DNA from: Bacteroidaceae bacterium
GTDB lineage: Bacteria; Bacteroidota; Bacteroidia; Bacteroidales; Bacteroidaceae
Length of the DNA: 24,936 nucleotides
Assembly: GCA_021443405.1 (NCBI GenBank)
Contig: JABUUA010000019.1
Location: 21,949 to 46,884, forward strand
Reading direction: 5' to 3'
Shown: in pieces, positions 1-8,900 of the stretch
Layout: each line of letters opens with the position of its first letter
Position numbering within the stretch: the first letter of the stretch is position 1
The notes under the pieces: generated by a model
Seen by the model: the letters and a program-made list of their open reading frames with translations, nothing else
Database searches by the model: none
Told to the model about the DNA's origin: nothing
Made by a program: the position numbers and the translations under genes

Positions 1-218
1 ATGCCGTAGATGACGAGGGCGATGTTGTTGCCCACGAGCATGGTGGAGATGAAGTGATGCGGATGCTCGTAGAAGATAGCCAGCATGCGGCTGGTGAGGT
101 TGTTGTCCGTTTTGTCCATTTCTACGCGCAATTTGCTGCTCGAGACGAAGGCAATCTCCATCCCCGAGAACAAGGCGCTGAGGGCCAGGACTATGAGAGT
201 TTGTATGACGATGTCCAT
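1..218 (-). CDS. CNNM/DUF21 (HlyC/CorC-type) membrane protein, N-terminal part only
   Basis: Only the first 72 codons lie in the window; the gene runs off the left edge. The protein begins MDIVIQTLIVLALSALFSGM, followed by EIAFVSSSKLRVEMDK, which matches the first membrane helix and the SGxExA(F/L) segment of the DUF21/CNNM domain. This family (HlyC/CorC, GldE in gliding Bacteroidota) has a membrane domain linked to ion, probably Mg2+, transport, followed by CBS and CorC_HlyC domains that are not visible here. The TAA stop of lptC directly abuts this ATG (TAAATG), which points to translational coupling and one transcript. The family assignment is good; which subgroup it belongs to cannot be decided from this fragment. 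Confidence 0.85.
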   Translation of the reverse strand, partial: MDIVIQTLIVLALSALFSGMEIAFVSSSKLRVEMDKTDNNLTSRMLAIFYEHPHHFISTMLVGNNIALVIYG

Positions 219-908
219 TTATTTCCAGTGAGGGGCTTGTGACGATTCTGCGGGTTTTGTGCGGGGCGTCCGCGTCGTGGGCGTGGTGGCTTGCACGGCG
301 GCGGCCGTGTCCGTCGGAGCGGCCTGGGGGTCGGGCGTCGAGTGGTCGGTGTCCTGCGTGTCGCTGATGGGGAACGCGCCCACCGAGTTGTCCACCGAGT
401 ACTCCGTCATCTGCTCGTTGCTGCGGAAACTTGTGCCTTGCAACTCTCGTTCAGGAGTGACGATGCGCATGAACTGCGGGCTCCACATCACGTGCTCGTC
501 CATGTCCCAGAACAATTCTTCCGTTCGGAACAGCGTTCCCTGCACGTTGCGGATGGCCACGCGACCGCGCAATTCCCAGATGCGCTGGTTATGCAGATAG
601 GCCGTGTCGGCTTCCACATAAAGGTCGATGTGCATGTGCTCGTCGAAACGCTCCATGAACAGACCTTTCATGAACTTCCACGTGGGCGGATTGGTGTTGG
701 TGTAAATGTCCCATTCCTCGGCAATTAGTTTGTAACGGATGACGCCCGAGTCGGAAATCAGCGTGCTGATGCCGCGGCTGCGCATAAAGGCAATGGAGTC
801 GGCGTCGGAGATAGCGTCGGCCACGTGTTCTTTGTCGCCCTCGCAAGCGGCAAGGGCCGTGCACACGACGACGAGCAGGGCGAGGATGGGCTTCCGCAGC
901 GAGCGCAT
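219..908 (-). CDS. lptC: LPS export ABC transporter periplasmic protein LptC
   Basis: LptC receives lipopolysaccharide from the LptBFG transporter in the inner membrane and passes it to the periplasmic LptA bridge. From the ATG at 908 the protein has 229 residues and begins with a lipoprotein-like leader ending in LAAC, with Cys at residue 22. The body has the LptC features found in Bacteroidota: an IRYKLIAEEWDIY strand, an aromatic/proline segment (PPTWKFMKGLFMERFDEH), the ELRGRVAIRNVQGTLFRTEE strand, and a SFRSNEQMTEYSV stretch. The C-terminal 50 or so residues are rich in Pro, Thr and Ala and look disordered. The frame stays open to an ATG at 995 (258 residues), 8 bases after the upstream stop. 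That start would put 29 polar residues ahead of the signal sequence, so 908 is preferred, though neither has a clear ribosome binding site. Confidence 0.85.
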   Translation of the reverse strand: MRSLRKPILALLVVVCTALAACEGDKEHVADAISDADSIAFMRSRGISTLISDSGVIRYKLIAEEWDIYTNTNPPTWKFMKGLFMERFDEHMHIDLYVEADTAYLHNQRIWELRGRVAIRNVQGTLFRTEELFWDMDEHVMWSPQFMRIVTPERELQGTSFRSNEQMTEYSVDNSVGAFPISDTQDTDHSTPDPQAAPTDTAAAVQATTPTTRTPRTKPAESSQAPHWK

Positions 909-1003
909 GGTTTTTGCGGCAGCGGCGATGAGTTTCCTTAGGAAACGCCAGAGAGGTTGCGAGGGAAGCGCTGTGCTTTGCCTAAATTCTTCCATTCAGC
1001 GGA

Positions 1004-2320
1004 TTAGTTGATCTTCCACTTCATGAACCAACGCTCATTGAAGGTGACGCCGACATTCAGCATCAGGTAATTCTCTTTGATGAGGTTGGGGGCGGAACGG
1101 CGCAACCACGATGCGCCCACGTTGATGAGCGATTTGCTCGAATACGTCATGGGGAGTCCCACACCTGCCGTCACGCTGCACTCGGTGGGGCCGTTGTGAC
1201 CGTTGACTTTCACGTTGGGCGTGGCGTAGGAAGCACCTGCCCGGAAACGGATGCGCTCGAAGTAGCGATTGCTCAGCGGGTTGATGCAATACTCGCCACC
1301 GGCGTTGAAGCGGTGCCGCGACAGATATTGGTCGTCAGCGGCCACCAGTATGTCTTTCTCGCCGTCGTTCCGAATCACGGGAACGCTGCATCCGTCCCAG
1401 CGTTCCATGGTGTAGTCGGCAGCCACCAACCACTTGGTGCCGTGGGCGTAAGAAACACCGCCGCTGAAGGTGTAAGGAATAGCGAGACCGTTGTCCAAGG
1501 AATACTTCGTAGTGTCCTTGGGAGTGTATCGCTGCATTTCCACGGCGCTTTTTATCTTATGTCCGAGCGTGGCCGACGCGCCTAAGGTGAGTTTATCCTC
1601 CGTGCCGATGTTCAGCGCGTACTGCAAACCTAAGTCTATTTTGTAGGTGCGGATGTCGCTCGACCATAGGGAGTGGAGCGAATTGGTTGTGGCGTTGGCG
1701 GTACTGCCCTCGTAGAAGGTCTGCGAAGTAGCGTGGTCATAGGTTCCCCACAAGTAATTGACATTGGCGCCGACACTCAGTCCAGCAAAGGGATTCCAAC
1801 CGGCGCCGATATACATCTGGTGCAGACCGCCGTCGCCTTGGTACGTGGTCACGGTGGTGATGCTCTGGGTGCTGTTGAAACTACTGCCCACACGCGCCGA
1901 CTGACTGAAGTTGTAGCCGATAGTGGAATAGGGCGTAAAACCGAGCGACATGCCCAGTCCCTTCATCAGACGGAAGCCCATGTTCACGTTGCCGAGCGAG
2001 GTGTTGCGCACGTTCACGGCCTGATGACCGTCGCTCATGTGCCCGTAACCGAAGTTCAGGTTCGCGTCGAAGATGAACGACAGCGAGTCGATGACCGAAT
2101 ACGAAGCGGGGTTCAGCATGTTCACCTTGCGGCCGTCGCGAATACCTTGCGCCACTCCGCCCATGTTGATGTTGTGACCCTGAGCGGGGTAGTCCATAAT
2201 GCCCAGGCCGAAGCGTGAGTACGATGAGTTGCAACCGTTCCCTTGTGCGCTGGCTGTCAATGCGGTGGCCACGAGCACGAGAGCGGCAAATGAAGTCTTT
2301 ATACAGTTGGTCTGTTGCAT
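1004..2320 (-). CDS. Outer-membrane beta-barrel protein, FadL/OMPP1-like
   Basis: The 438-residue product has a signal peptide (residues 1 to about 25, ending TASA/Q) and then alternating amphipathic strands rich in Gly, Tyr and Asn, ending in a strand-like tail (FNERWFMKWKIN). The N-terminal SSYSRFGLGIMDYPAQGHN segment and the NPASYSVIDSLSF motif are typical of the conserved Bacteroidota FadL-like outer-membrane proteins. Members of that superfamily transport hydrophobic compounds, but no substrate can be deduced here. The ATG at 2320 lies inside the coaX reading frame (22-base overlap), so translation is probably coupled. It is followed by lptC. Confidence 0.8.
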   Translation of the reverse strand: MQQTNCIKTSFAALVLVATALTASAQGNGCNSSYSRFGLGIMDYPAQGHNINMGGVAQGIRDGRKVNMLNPASYSVIDSLSFIFDANLNFGYGHMSDGHQAVNVRNTSLGNVNMGFRLMKGLGMSLGFTPYSTIGYNFSQSARVGSSFNSTQSITTVTTYQGDGGLHQMYIGAGWNPFAGLSVGANVNYLWGTYDHATSQTFYEGSTANATTNSLHSLWSSDIRTYKIDLGLQYALNIGTEDKLTLGASATLGHKIKSAVEMQRYTPKDTTKYSLDNGLAIPYTFSGGVSYAHGTKWLVAADYTMERWDGCSVPVIRNDGEKDILVAADDQYLSRHRFNAGGEYCINPLSNRYFERIRFRAGASYATPNVKVNGHNGPTECSVTAGVGLPMTYSSKSLINVGASWLRRSAPNLIKENYLMLNVGVTFNERWFMKWKIN

Positions 2321-3027
2321 GCTAATATATGGTAGTAACCTCGTGGAACGAGGAATTTGTCTGCAAAGATGGTGCTTTTTAATGAACTATCCAAATTAAA
2401 ACCGTCGCCCCCTGTTAAAAAAACTAAAAGCTCCGGATATTTGTCGGTGAAAGTACGTATGTGTCCCTCGATTTCATATCTCATGCCGTTGAGCGCTCCG
2501 CAGCGCAAGGCCGTGTCGAGGTCGTAGCCTATCTCAGGCAGCGGACCTTCCTGCGGGGCGACGGGCAGCAGGGCGGTGTGTTCGTGCATGGCGAGCAAGC
2601 GGAGACGGGCTCCGGGAGAAATGGTGCCGCCCACGTACTTGCCACCCACCAGCAGGTCGTATGTAATGCACGTGCCAGCGTCGATAATCAGCAAATCTTT
2701 GTTGGGAAATTTCGTGGTCGCCCCCACAATAGCCGCGATGCGGTCGGCTCCTTCGCCCTTGGGAATACCGTATTGATTCAAAATGGGTTCCGTGACAGTC
2801 TCGTTGAGAAAGAGCACAGGATAGGGCTTGGCCTCCAATGTTGCTTTTGTTTCCTCGGTGAGAGGAACCACGGTTCCCACGATGGCGCACTCGATGGGGT
2901 AGGAAGTGTCGAGGTCGGAAAGGGCGGCCAGGGTGCGGTTGTCGGTGCGCACCTCCTTCACGGGCTCTCCGTTTTCGAAGAGGACCAGTTTGCCCGCCGT
3001 GTTTCCTATGTCTATAATCAAATCCAT
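2299..3027 (-). CDS. coaX: Type III pantothenate kinase
   Basis: CoaX phosphorylates pantothenate with ATP, the first step of coenzyme A synthesis in the cytoplasm. From the ATG at 3027 it has 242 residues, normal for the family. The acetate-and-sugar-kinase-fold motifs are present in order: DIGNT at residues 6-10 (phosphate binding), GADR at 93-96, DAGT at 116-119 and GGTISPGA at about 133-140. A TTG at 3039 would add four residues, but it overlaps a promoter-like TACCTTTG sequence, so the ATG is chosen. The stop overlaps the start of the outer-membrane protein gene by 22 bases. Type III enzymes usually need a monovalent cation and are not feedback-inhibited by CoA. Confidence 0.93.
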   Translation of the reverse strand: MDLIIDIGNTAGKLVLFENGEPVKEVRTDNRTLAALSDLDTSYPIECAIVGTVVPLTEETKATLEAKPYPVLFLNETVTEPILNQYGIPKGEGADRIAAIVGATTKFPNKDLLIIDAGTCITYDLLVGGKYVGGTISPGARLRLLAMHEHTALLPVAPQEGPLPEIGYDLDTALRCGALNGMRYEIEGHIRTFTDKYPELLVFLTGGDGFNLDSSLKSTIFADKFLVPRGYYHILACNRPTV

Positions 3028-3036
3028 TTCGGGGTA

Positions 3037-3044
3037 CAAAGGTA
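3037..3044 (-). promoter_or_regulatory. Possible -7 box of the coaX operon promoter
   Basis: On the minus strand the sequence is TACCTTTG, matching the Bacteroidota -7 consensus TAnnTTTG. No TTTG-like -33 element sits at the expected 19-21 base spacing. The implied transcript would start only about 5 bases before the ATG at 3027, so this is a weak call. Confidence 0.35.
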
Positions 3045-3053
3045 CGATTTTTT

Positions 3054-3084
3054 TTTGAAATTCGGATATTTTGGCTTATCTTTG
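3054..3084 (+). promoter_or_regulatory. Promoter of the lnb-secA operon (-33 TTTG, -7 TATCTTTG)
   Basis: TTTG at 3054-3057 and TATCTTTG at 3077-3084 are separated by 19 bases, matching the Bacteroidota sigma-ABfr consensus (TTTG, 19-21 bases, TAnnTTTG). Transcription would start near 3090. This rules out the upstream TTG at 3071 as a start and supports GTG at 3104. Confidence 0.75.
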
Positions 3085-3103
3085 TGCCCAAATTACGCGC
3101 ATA

Positions 3104-4294
3104 GTGAATATAGTACGTGACCTCGCCAAGAGGTTTTTGTTACTCCTGTTCCTTGTGATGGGAGCGCTCGGTGTGACGGCTCAGGAGGAGAACGACATCG
3201 AAATCAGCGTCGTGACGTGCAGTCCCGGCACCGAGGTGTATCAGCTCTACGGGCATACCGCTCTGCGCGTGCAACAGCGAAGTCACGGGTTGGACGTGGT
3301 GTACAACTATGGCGTGTTCGACTTCCGAGCCCCACACTTTCTGTGGCGTTTCGTCCTTGGCCAGTGCGATTATGAACTGGCGGCCTATCCCTATCCCTTT
3401 TTCTTGCAGGACTATCTGCTGCGTGGCAGTCGTGTGGAGGAGCAGGTGCTCAACCTCACGCCTGCGGAAGCCCAGCGCCTCTTGGTCATGCTGATGGACA
3501 ATGCCCGCAGCGAGAACAAGACGTATCGCTACAATTTCCTGACCAACAACTGCACCACTAAGGTGCGAGACATGGTGGAGCGCGCTGTGGAGGGCGAAGT
3601 GGTGTATAGCCGTTCGCTTCCTCCCGCTACGTATCGCGACATTCTTCACCAGTTTACCGATGGTTATCCCTGGTCACAGGAAGGCAACGACCTGTTGCTG
3701 GGCGCCCAGTGCGACACCGTGCTCACCGACCGTTCCTCGCTCTTCATCCCTAGTCGTCTGCAGACGTTCCTTCGCGACGCGCAAGTGTTCGACGGGATGG
3801 GCAATCGACGTCCCCTGCTTCGTGGCGAGAACGAGTTGCTGGCACTGCGTCCCCGCGTGGCGGAGTCGAGCTCGTGGCCCGCTCCCGTCTGGGTGGGCGT
3901 GCTATTTGTGGCGCTGTGCACCTTGTTGTTTGCCATTGAACGGAAGTGGAAGCGCCAGTGGTGGCTCTTCGATGTTCTGTTCCTGCTGGCGCAAGGTCTT
4001 GTGGGCGTATTGCTTTGCTTTATGTTCTTCTTCTCGGCTCACCCCACTGTGGGGAGCAACTGGCTGGTGTGGCCATTCAATCCGCTGCCTTTGCTGTGCT
4101 TGCCGTGGGTGGTTCGCTGCGCCGCTACGCGCCGCTTCTGCCTCTATCACTATGTGGCGGCAGCCGTGTTAGCTTTGTTCGCCGTGTTTGCCGAGTGGAT
4201 ACCGCAGGACATTTCCCTCATGGTCATCCTCATCGTTGTGGGGTTGGTCGTCCGTCACGTAAGTTATTATTTCGCTTATAACCACGACCGATGA
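3104..4294 (+). CDS. lnb: DUF4105 / Lnb-type lipoprotein N-acyltransferase
   Basis: The family is DUF4105, which includes the recently described lipoprotein N-acyltransferase in Bacteroides (Lnb). Lnb replaces Lnt by adding the third acyl chain to the N-terminal Cys of lipoproteins. From the GTG at 3104 the protein has 396 residues. A signal peptide or first helix (to VTAQ, about residue 27) is followed by an extracytoplasmic domain with a probable catalytic pair: His51 in YGHTALRV and Cys150 in FLTNNCTTK. From about residue 260 there are roughly five membrane helices. GTG is chosen because the promoter at 3054-3084 lies over the longer reading frame and because it leaves a clean signal sequence. 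The stop overlaps the next ATG (ATGA). The family is clear; the exact activity is inferred from Bacteroides. Confidence 0.82.
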   Translation: MNIVRDLAKRFLLLLFLVMGALGVTAQEENDIEISVVTCSPGTEVYQLYGHTALRVQQRSHGLDVVYNYGVFDFRAPHFLWRFVLGQCDYELAAYPYPFFLQDYLLRGSRVEEQVLNLTPAEAQRLLVMLMDNARSENKTYRYNFLTNNCTTKVRDMVERAVEGEVVYSRSLPPATYRDILHQFTDGYPWSQEGNDLLLGAQCDTVLTDRSSLFIPSRLQTFLRDAQVFDGMGNRRPLLRGENELLALRPRVAESSSWPAPVWVGVLFVALCTLLFAIERKWKRQWWLFDVLFLLAQGLVGVLLCFMFFFSAHPTVGSNWLVWPFNPLPLLCLPWVVRCAATRRFCLYHYVAAAVLALFAVFAEWIPQDISLMVILIVVGLVVRHVSYYFAYNHDR

Positions 4295-5892
4295 AGAACA
4301 CTCCCACGCGTCCCTATGGCTTACTCGCCACGCTGGCGTTGCTGATGTCGGTAGTCAGCGCCGAGGCACAGACGGCACCCGAAGTGCCCCGTTTGGTGGT
4401 GAATGTCATCATCGACCAGCTGCGCAGCGATTACCTCGAAGCCTTCTCCCCTCTTTATGGTGACCGAGGTTTCCAACGACTGATGCAGCAAGGACGTGTC
4501 TATACCCAGGCGCAATATCCTTTTGCCTGCCCCGACCGCGCTTCGGCCATTGCCACACTCATGTCGGGCACTGTTCCCTACGAGCATGGCATTGTGGCCC
4601 AACGCTGGCTCGACCGCCAGTCGTTACAGCCCGTTTTCTGCGTCGATGACCAACAATATCCCGGTACGCAACCCGGCGAGTTCACCTCTCCCCAGCACTT
4701 GGGCGTGAGCACATTCACCGACGAACTGAAGGTGAGCACCGAGGGCAAGGCACTGGTCTATTCCATAGCTCCCGAGCGCGACGCCGCCGTTTTTGCGGCC
4801 GGTCATGCCGCCGATGGCTGTTTCTGGTTGAGCGATGCCTCGGCCCGATGGGCTACTTCGTCGTACTACGGCACGGCGCCGGCGTGGCTTTCTTATTACG
4901 ACGACAGTCACCAGTTGTCGCAACGTTTGGGCAGTACGACGTGGGAGCCTTGCAATGCTTTGGTGGGCGAGTTCAATTATTTTGTGGGGGGGCGCACGCA
5001 CAAACCCTTCAAACACACGTTCAAGGGCGACCGCCGCGTGCGTGAGTTCAAGGCCAGCGGCCTCGTGAACGAGGAAGTAACCAACTTTGTGGACCACTGT
5101 CTGCGCAACACCATGATGGGCATCGACCCCGTCCCCGACGTGCTTTCGGTCACTTATTACGCGGGCAACTACGACCATTTGGCCGTTTCCGACTACCCGA
5201 TGGAACTGCAAGACACGTATGTGCGGCTCGACTACCAGTTGGGCCGGCTCATCGACATCGTGGAGCAGAAGGTGGGGCGCGACCGCGTGATGTTTGTGCT
5301 GACGGGCACCGGCTACTGCGACACCGAGCAGACCGACGCCGACCTCTCGCGCTACCGAATCCCCACGGGCGAGTTCAACATCTCCCGCGCCCAGTTGTTG
5401 CTCAACATGTACTTGATTGCCGTATATGGTCAGGGGCAATATGTCGAGACCTCGATGGGCAATCAGATGTACCTCAACTTGAAGTTCATCGAGAACAAGG
5501 GACTCAATCTCACCGAGGTGCTGGAGCGCAGTGCCGATTTTCTGATACAACTCTCCGGCGTTCGCGACGTCTATACCTCGCAGCGCCTGATGCTCGGCGC
5601 CTGGACGCCCGGCATCCGCGACATACGCAACGCCTATAACCCCCGCTGCTCCGGCGACATTCTTGTGCAGGTGGCTCCGGGATGGCGATTGGTGAACGAG
5701 AACACCAACGAAAACCTGCCGCAGCGCGAAAGCTACATGGGCTTCCCGCTCTGCTTCTACGGCGCCGACGTCAGTTCCGAGGTGGTTCGCACGCCGGTCG
5801 CTGTGGACTGCGTGGCCCCCACCGTGGCGCAGCATCTGCGCATCCGGGCCCCGAACTCGTGCAGCGTGGCTCCGCTGGTGATAAGAAAATGA
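4291..5892 (+). CDS. Alkaline-phosphatase-superfamily exported protein, probably catalytically dead
   Basis: The 533-residue protein has a signal peptide ending at SAEAQ (about residue 27), so it is periplasmic or exported. The fold is that of PafA-like phosphomonoesterases/phosphodiesterases: VVNVIIDQLRSDYLEAF at 36-52 carries the first metal Asp (D42), SGTVPYEHGI at 92-101 and ELQDTYVRLDYQLGRLID at 305-322 are both recognisable. The active site is eroded. The usual Thr-x-x-(G/N)-His nucleophile region reads CPDRASAIA (80-88), the metal Asp of the STDYVGH segment is Asn293, the ADHG pair is Gly339-Thr340, and the final metal His is Gly484. It overlaps lnb by 4 bases and ends 26 bases before secA. 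Automatic annotation would call it an alkaline phosphatase; a binding or scaffold role for the envelope is more likely. Confidence 0.85.
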   Translation: MKNTPTRPYGLLATLALLMSVVSAEAQTAPEVPRLVVNVIIDQLRSDYLEAFSPLYGDRGFQRLMQQGRVYTQAQYPFACPDRASAIATLMSGTVPYEHGIVAQRWLDRQSLQPVFCVDDQQYPGTQPGEFTSPQHLGVSTFTDELKVSTEGKALVYSIAPERDAAVFAAGHAADGCFWLSDASARWATSSYYGTAPAWLSYYDDSHQLSQRLGSTTWEPCNALVGEFNYFVGGRTHKPFKHTFKGDRRVREFKASGLVNEEVTNFVDHCLRNTMMGIDPVPDVLSVTYYAGNYDHLAVSDYPMELQDTYVRLDYQLGRLIDIVEQKVGRDRVMFVLTGTGYCDTEQTDADLSRYRIPTGEFNISRAQLLLNMYLIAVYGQGQYVETSMGNQMYLNLKFIENKGLNLTEVLERSADFLIQLSGVRDVYTSQRLMLGAWTPGIRDIRNAYNPRCSGDILVQVAPGWRLVNENTNENLPQRESYMGFPLCFYGADVSSEVVRTPVAVDCVAPTVAQHLRIRAPNSCSVAPLVIRK

Positions 5893-5918
5893 TTTGTTGA
5901 AAATAAAAACTACACAAT

Positions 5919-8900
5919 ATGAATTTACTGAATTTGTTAACCAAACTCTTTGGCAACAAGGCCTCGCGAGACATGAAGGCCATCCAGCCATTGGTGGAAC
6001 AGGTCAACGCCATCTACCCCCAGATTCAGGCGTTGAGCAACGACGGACTGCGAGAGCGTTCCGCCGCTCTGCGCAAGCAAGTGCAGGACGCGCCTGCCGA
6101 ACTCCGTCAGCAGATTGCCGACCTCAAGGCCCGCATCGAGCAGACCGAGCTGCAGGACCGCGCCCCCATCTTCGCCCAGATAGATAAGTTGGAGAAGGAA
6201 GTGCTCGAGGTGCTGGAGAAGGCACTGACCGAGGTGCGCGCCGAGGCGTTTGCCATCGTGAAGAGCACCGCCGAGCGCTTTGCCACGAACGAGCGCACCG
6301 AGGTGACCGCCACTGATTTCGACCGCCTGCTGGCCACGAAGCACGACTTCGTGACGATTGAGGGCGACAAGGCCTATTATGCCAACCACTGGGTGGCCGG
6401 CGGCAACGACACGGCGTGGAACATGGTCCACTACGACGTGCAGTTGTTTGGCGGAACGGTGCTGCATCAGGGCAAGATTGCCGAGATGGCGACGGGTGAG
6501 GGTAAGACCCTTGTGGCCACGTTGCCCGTGTTCCTCAATGCACTGACGGGCAACGGCGTGCATGTGGTCACAGTGAACGACTACCTGGCCAAGCGTGACT
6601 CCGAGTGGATGGGACCGCTTTACATGTTCCACGGCCTGAGCGTCGATTGCATCGACAAGCATCAGCCCAACAGTGAGGAGCGCCGTCAGGCCTACCTCGC
6701 CGACATTACCTTCGGAACGAACAACGAGTTTGGCTTCGACTACTTGCGCGACAACATGGCCAACGACCCCCGCGACCTCGTGCAGCGCTCCCACAACTAC
6801 GCCATTGTCGATGAGGTCGATTCGGTGCTGATTGACGACGCCCGCACGCCGCTCATCATCTCGGGCCCCGTGCCCCAGGGCGAGGAACAGCTCTACGAGC
6901 AGTATCAGCCGTTGGTGGAGAAGCTCGTGAATGTGCAGCGCCAGCTCGCCACGCAGTACTTGGCAGAAGCCAAGCAACTGATTAGCAACGGCGAGGCCAA
7001 CAACGACGAGGAGATGAAGGCCCAAGGTTTCCTGGCCCTTTACCGCAGTCACAAGGCCCTGCCCAAGAACAAACCGCTCATCAAGTTCCTCTCGGAGCCC
7101 GGCATCAAGGCCGGTATGCTCGCCACCGAGGAAATATACATGGAGAACAACAACAAGCGAATGCCGGAGTGTGTGAAGCCTCTCTACTTCGTGGTGGACG
7201 AGAAACAGAACAGCGCCGACCTTACGGACAAGGGTCACGAATGGCTGGCCAATCAGGTGGAAGACAAGGAGTTGTTCGTACTGCCCGACATAACCGCCCA
7301 GCTCTCGGAACTGGAGGTAAGCGGTCTGCCCGAGGAAGAGCGCGTGGCGAAGAAGGACCAACTCTATGCCGACTACGCCATCAAGAGCGAGCGCATGCAC
7401 ACCCTGCAACAGTTGCTCAAGGCTTACTCCATGTTCAACATCAACGAGGAGTACGTCATCATGGACGGCGAGGTGAAGATTGTGGACGAGCAGACGGGCC
7501 GTATCATGGAAGGTCGCCGCTGGAGCGACGGTCTCCACCAGGCCGTGGAAGCCAAGGAGCACGTCCGTGTGCAGGCGGCCACCCAGACCTACGCCACCAT
7601 CACCCTGCAGAACTACTTCCGCATGTACCACAAGTTGGCGGGCATGACGGGTACGGCGGTCACCGAAGCTGGCGAGTTCTGGAACATCTACAAGCTCGAC
7701 GTGGTGGAGATTCCCACCAACCGCCCCATTGCGCGCGACGATATGAACGACCGCGTGTATAAGACACAGCGCGAGAAATACAAGGCCGTCATCCTGGAGA
7801 TTGAGAAGATGCGCAACGCCGGCCGCCCCGTTCTTGTGGGAACCACCAGCGTGGAAATCAGTGAGATGCTGTCCAAGATGCTCTCCATGCGCAAGATTCC
7901 TCACCAGGTGCTGAACGCCAAGCTCCACCAGAAGGAGGCCGACATCGTGGCCCTCGCCGGTCAGAGCGCCAAGGGAACTTACACCGAGAAGGACGCCGAA
8001 GGCAACACCGTGACCAAGGAAGGCATGTTGGGCGCCGTGACCATTGCCACCAACATGGCCGGTCGTGGTACGGACATCAAGCTCTCCGAGGCCGTTCGTG
8101 AGGCCGGCGGTCTGGCCATCATCGGCACGGAGCGCCACGAGAGCCGCCGCGTCGATCGTCAGCTGCGAGGCCGAAGCGGTCGTCAGGGCGACCCCGGCAG
8201 CAGCGTCTTCTTCGTCAGTCTCGAGGACAAGCTCATGCGCCTCTTCGCCAGCGAGCGCATCGCCAAGGTGATGGACCGCCTCGGCTTCGAGGAGGGCGAG
8301 ATGATTGAGCATCCGATGATTAACAACAGCATCGAGCGCGCACAGAAGAAGGTGGAGGAGAACCACTTCGGCGTTCGTAAGCGCCTGCTGGAGTACGACG
8401 ACGTGATGAACAAGCAGCGAACCGTCATCTACGAAAAGCGCCGCCACGCCTTGATGGGCGAGCGCATCGGCATGGACATAGCCAACATGGTCTGGGACCG
8501 CGTCTGCAACATCCTCGAGACACGCGACCTCGAATACATGCGGGAGCAGTTCATCAAGATTTTCGCCACCGAATGCCCCATCTCGGCCGCCGACTTGGAC
8601 AACAAGAAACTCGACGACCTCGCCGAGGAGGTCTATACGCAGGTGATGGACCGCTTCAAGATGCGCACCCTGCACATGGCGGGCAACGCCTACCACGTCA
8701 TCAAGATGATTAAGGAACAGCCCGAAGGTCCTCGCTACGAGATGATTCGCGTCCCCGTGGTCGATGGCCAGCGCGTCTATCAGATTGCCGTGGACATCCA
8801 GAAGGCCTACGACACGAACGGTCAGGAGGTGGTGAAGGCCTTCGAGAAGACCTTGCTGCTCCACACCATCGACGAGGCGTGGAAGGAGAACCTCCGTCTG

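Noticed and set aside
932..946. A 15-base palindrome GTTTCCTTAGGAAAC ahead of the chosen lptC start
   Set aside because: The 7-bp arms are short and no promoter or T tract accompanies it; chance is a sufficient explanation.
3071..3103. A TTG start for the Lnb-type gene
   Set aside because: The codon lies upstream of and within the promoter -7 box (3077-3084), so it would not be transcribed.
4624..5991. A 455-codon minus-strand open frame across the phosphatase-like gene
   Set aside because: It lies opposite a gene with a signal peptide and family motifs, has low-complexity Val/His/Ala composition and matches nothing; it is a codon-bias shadow.
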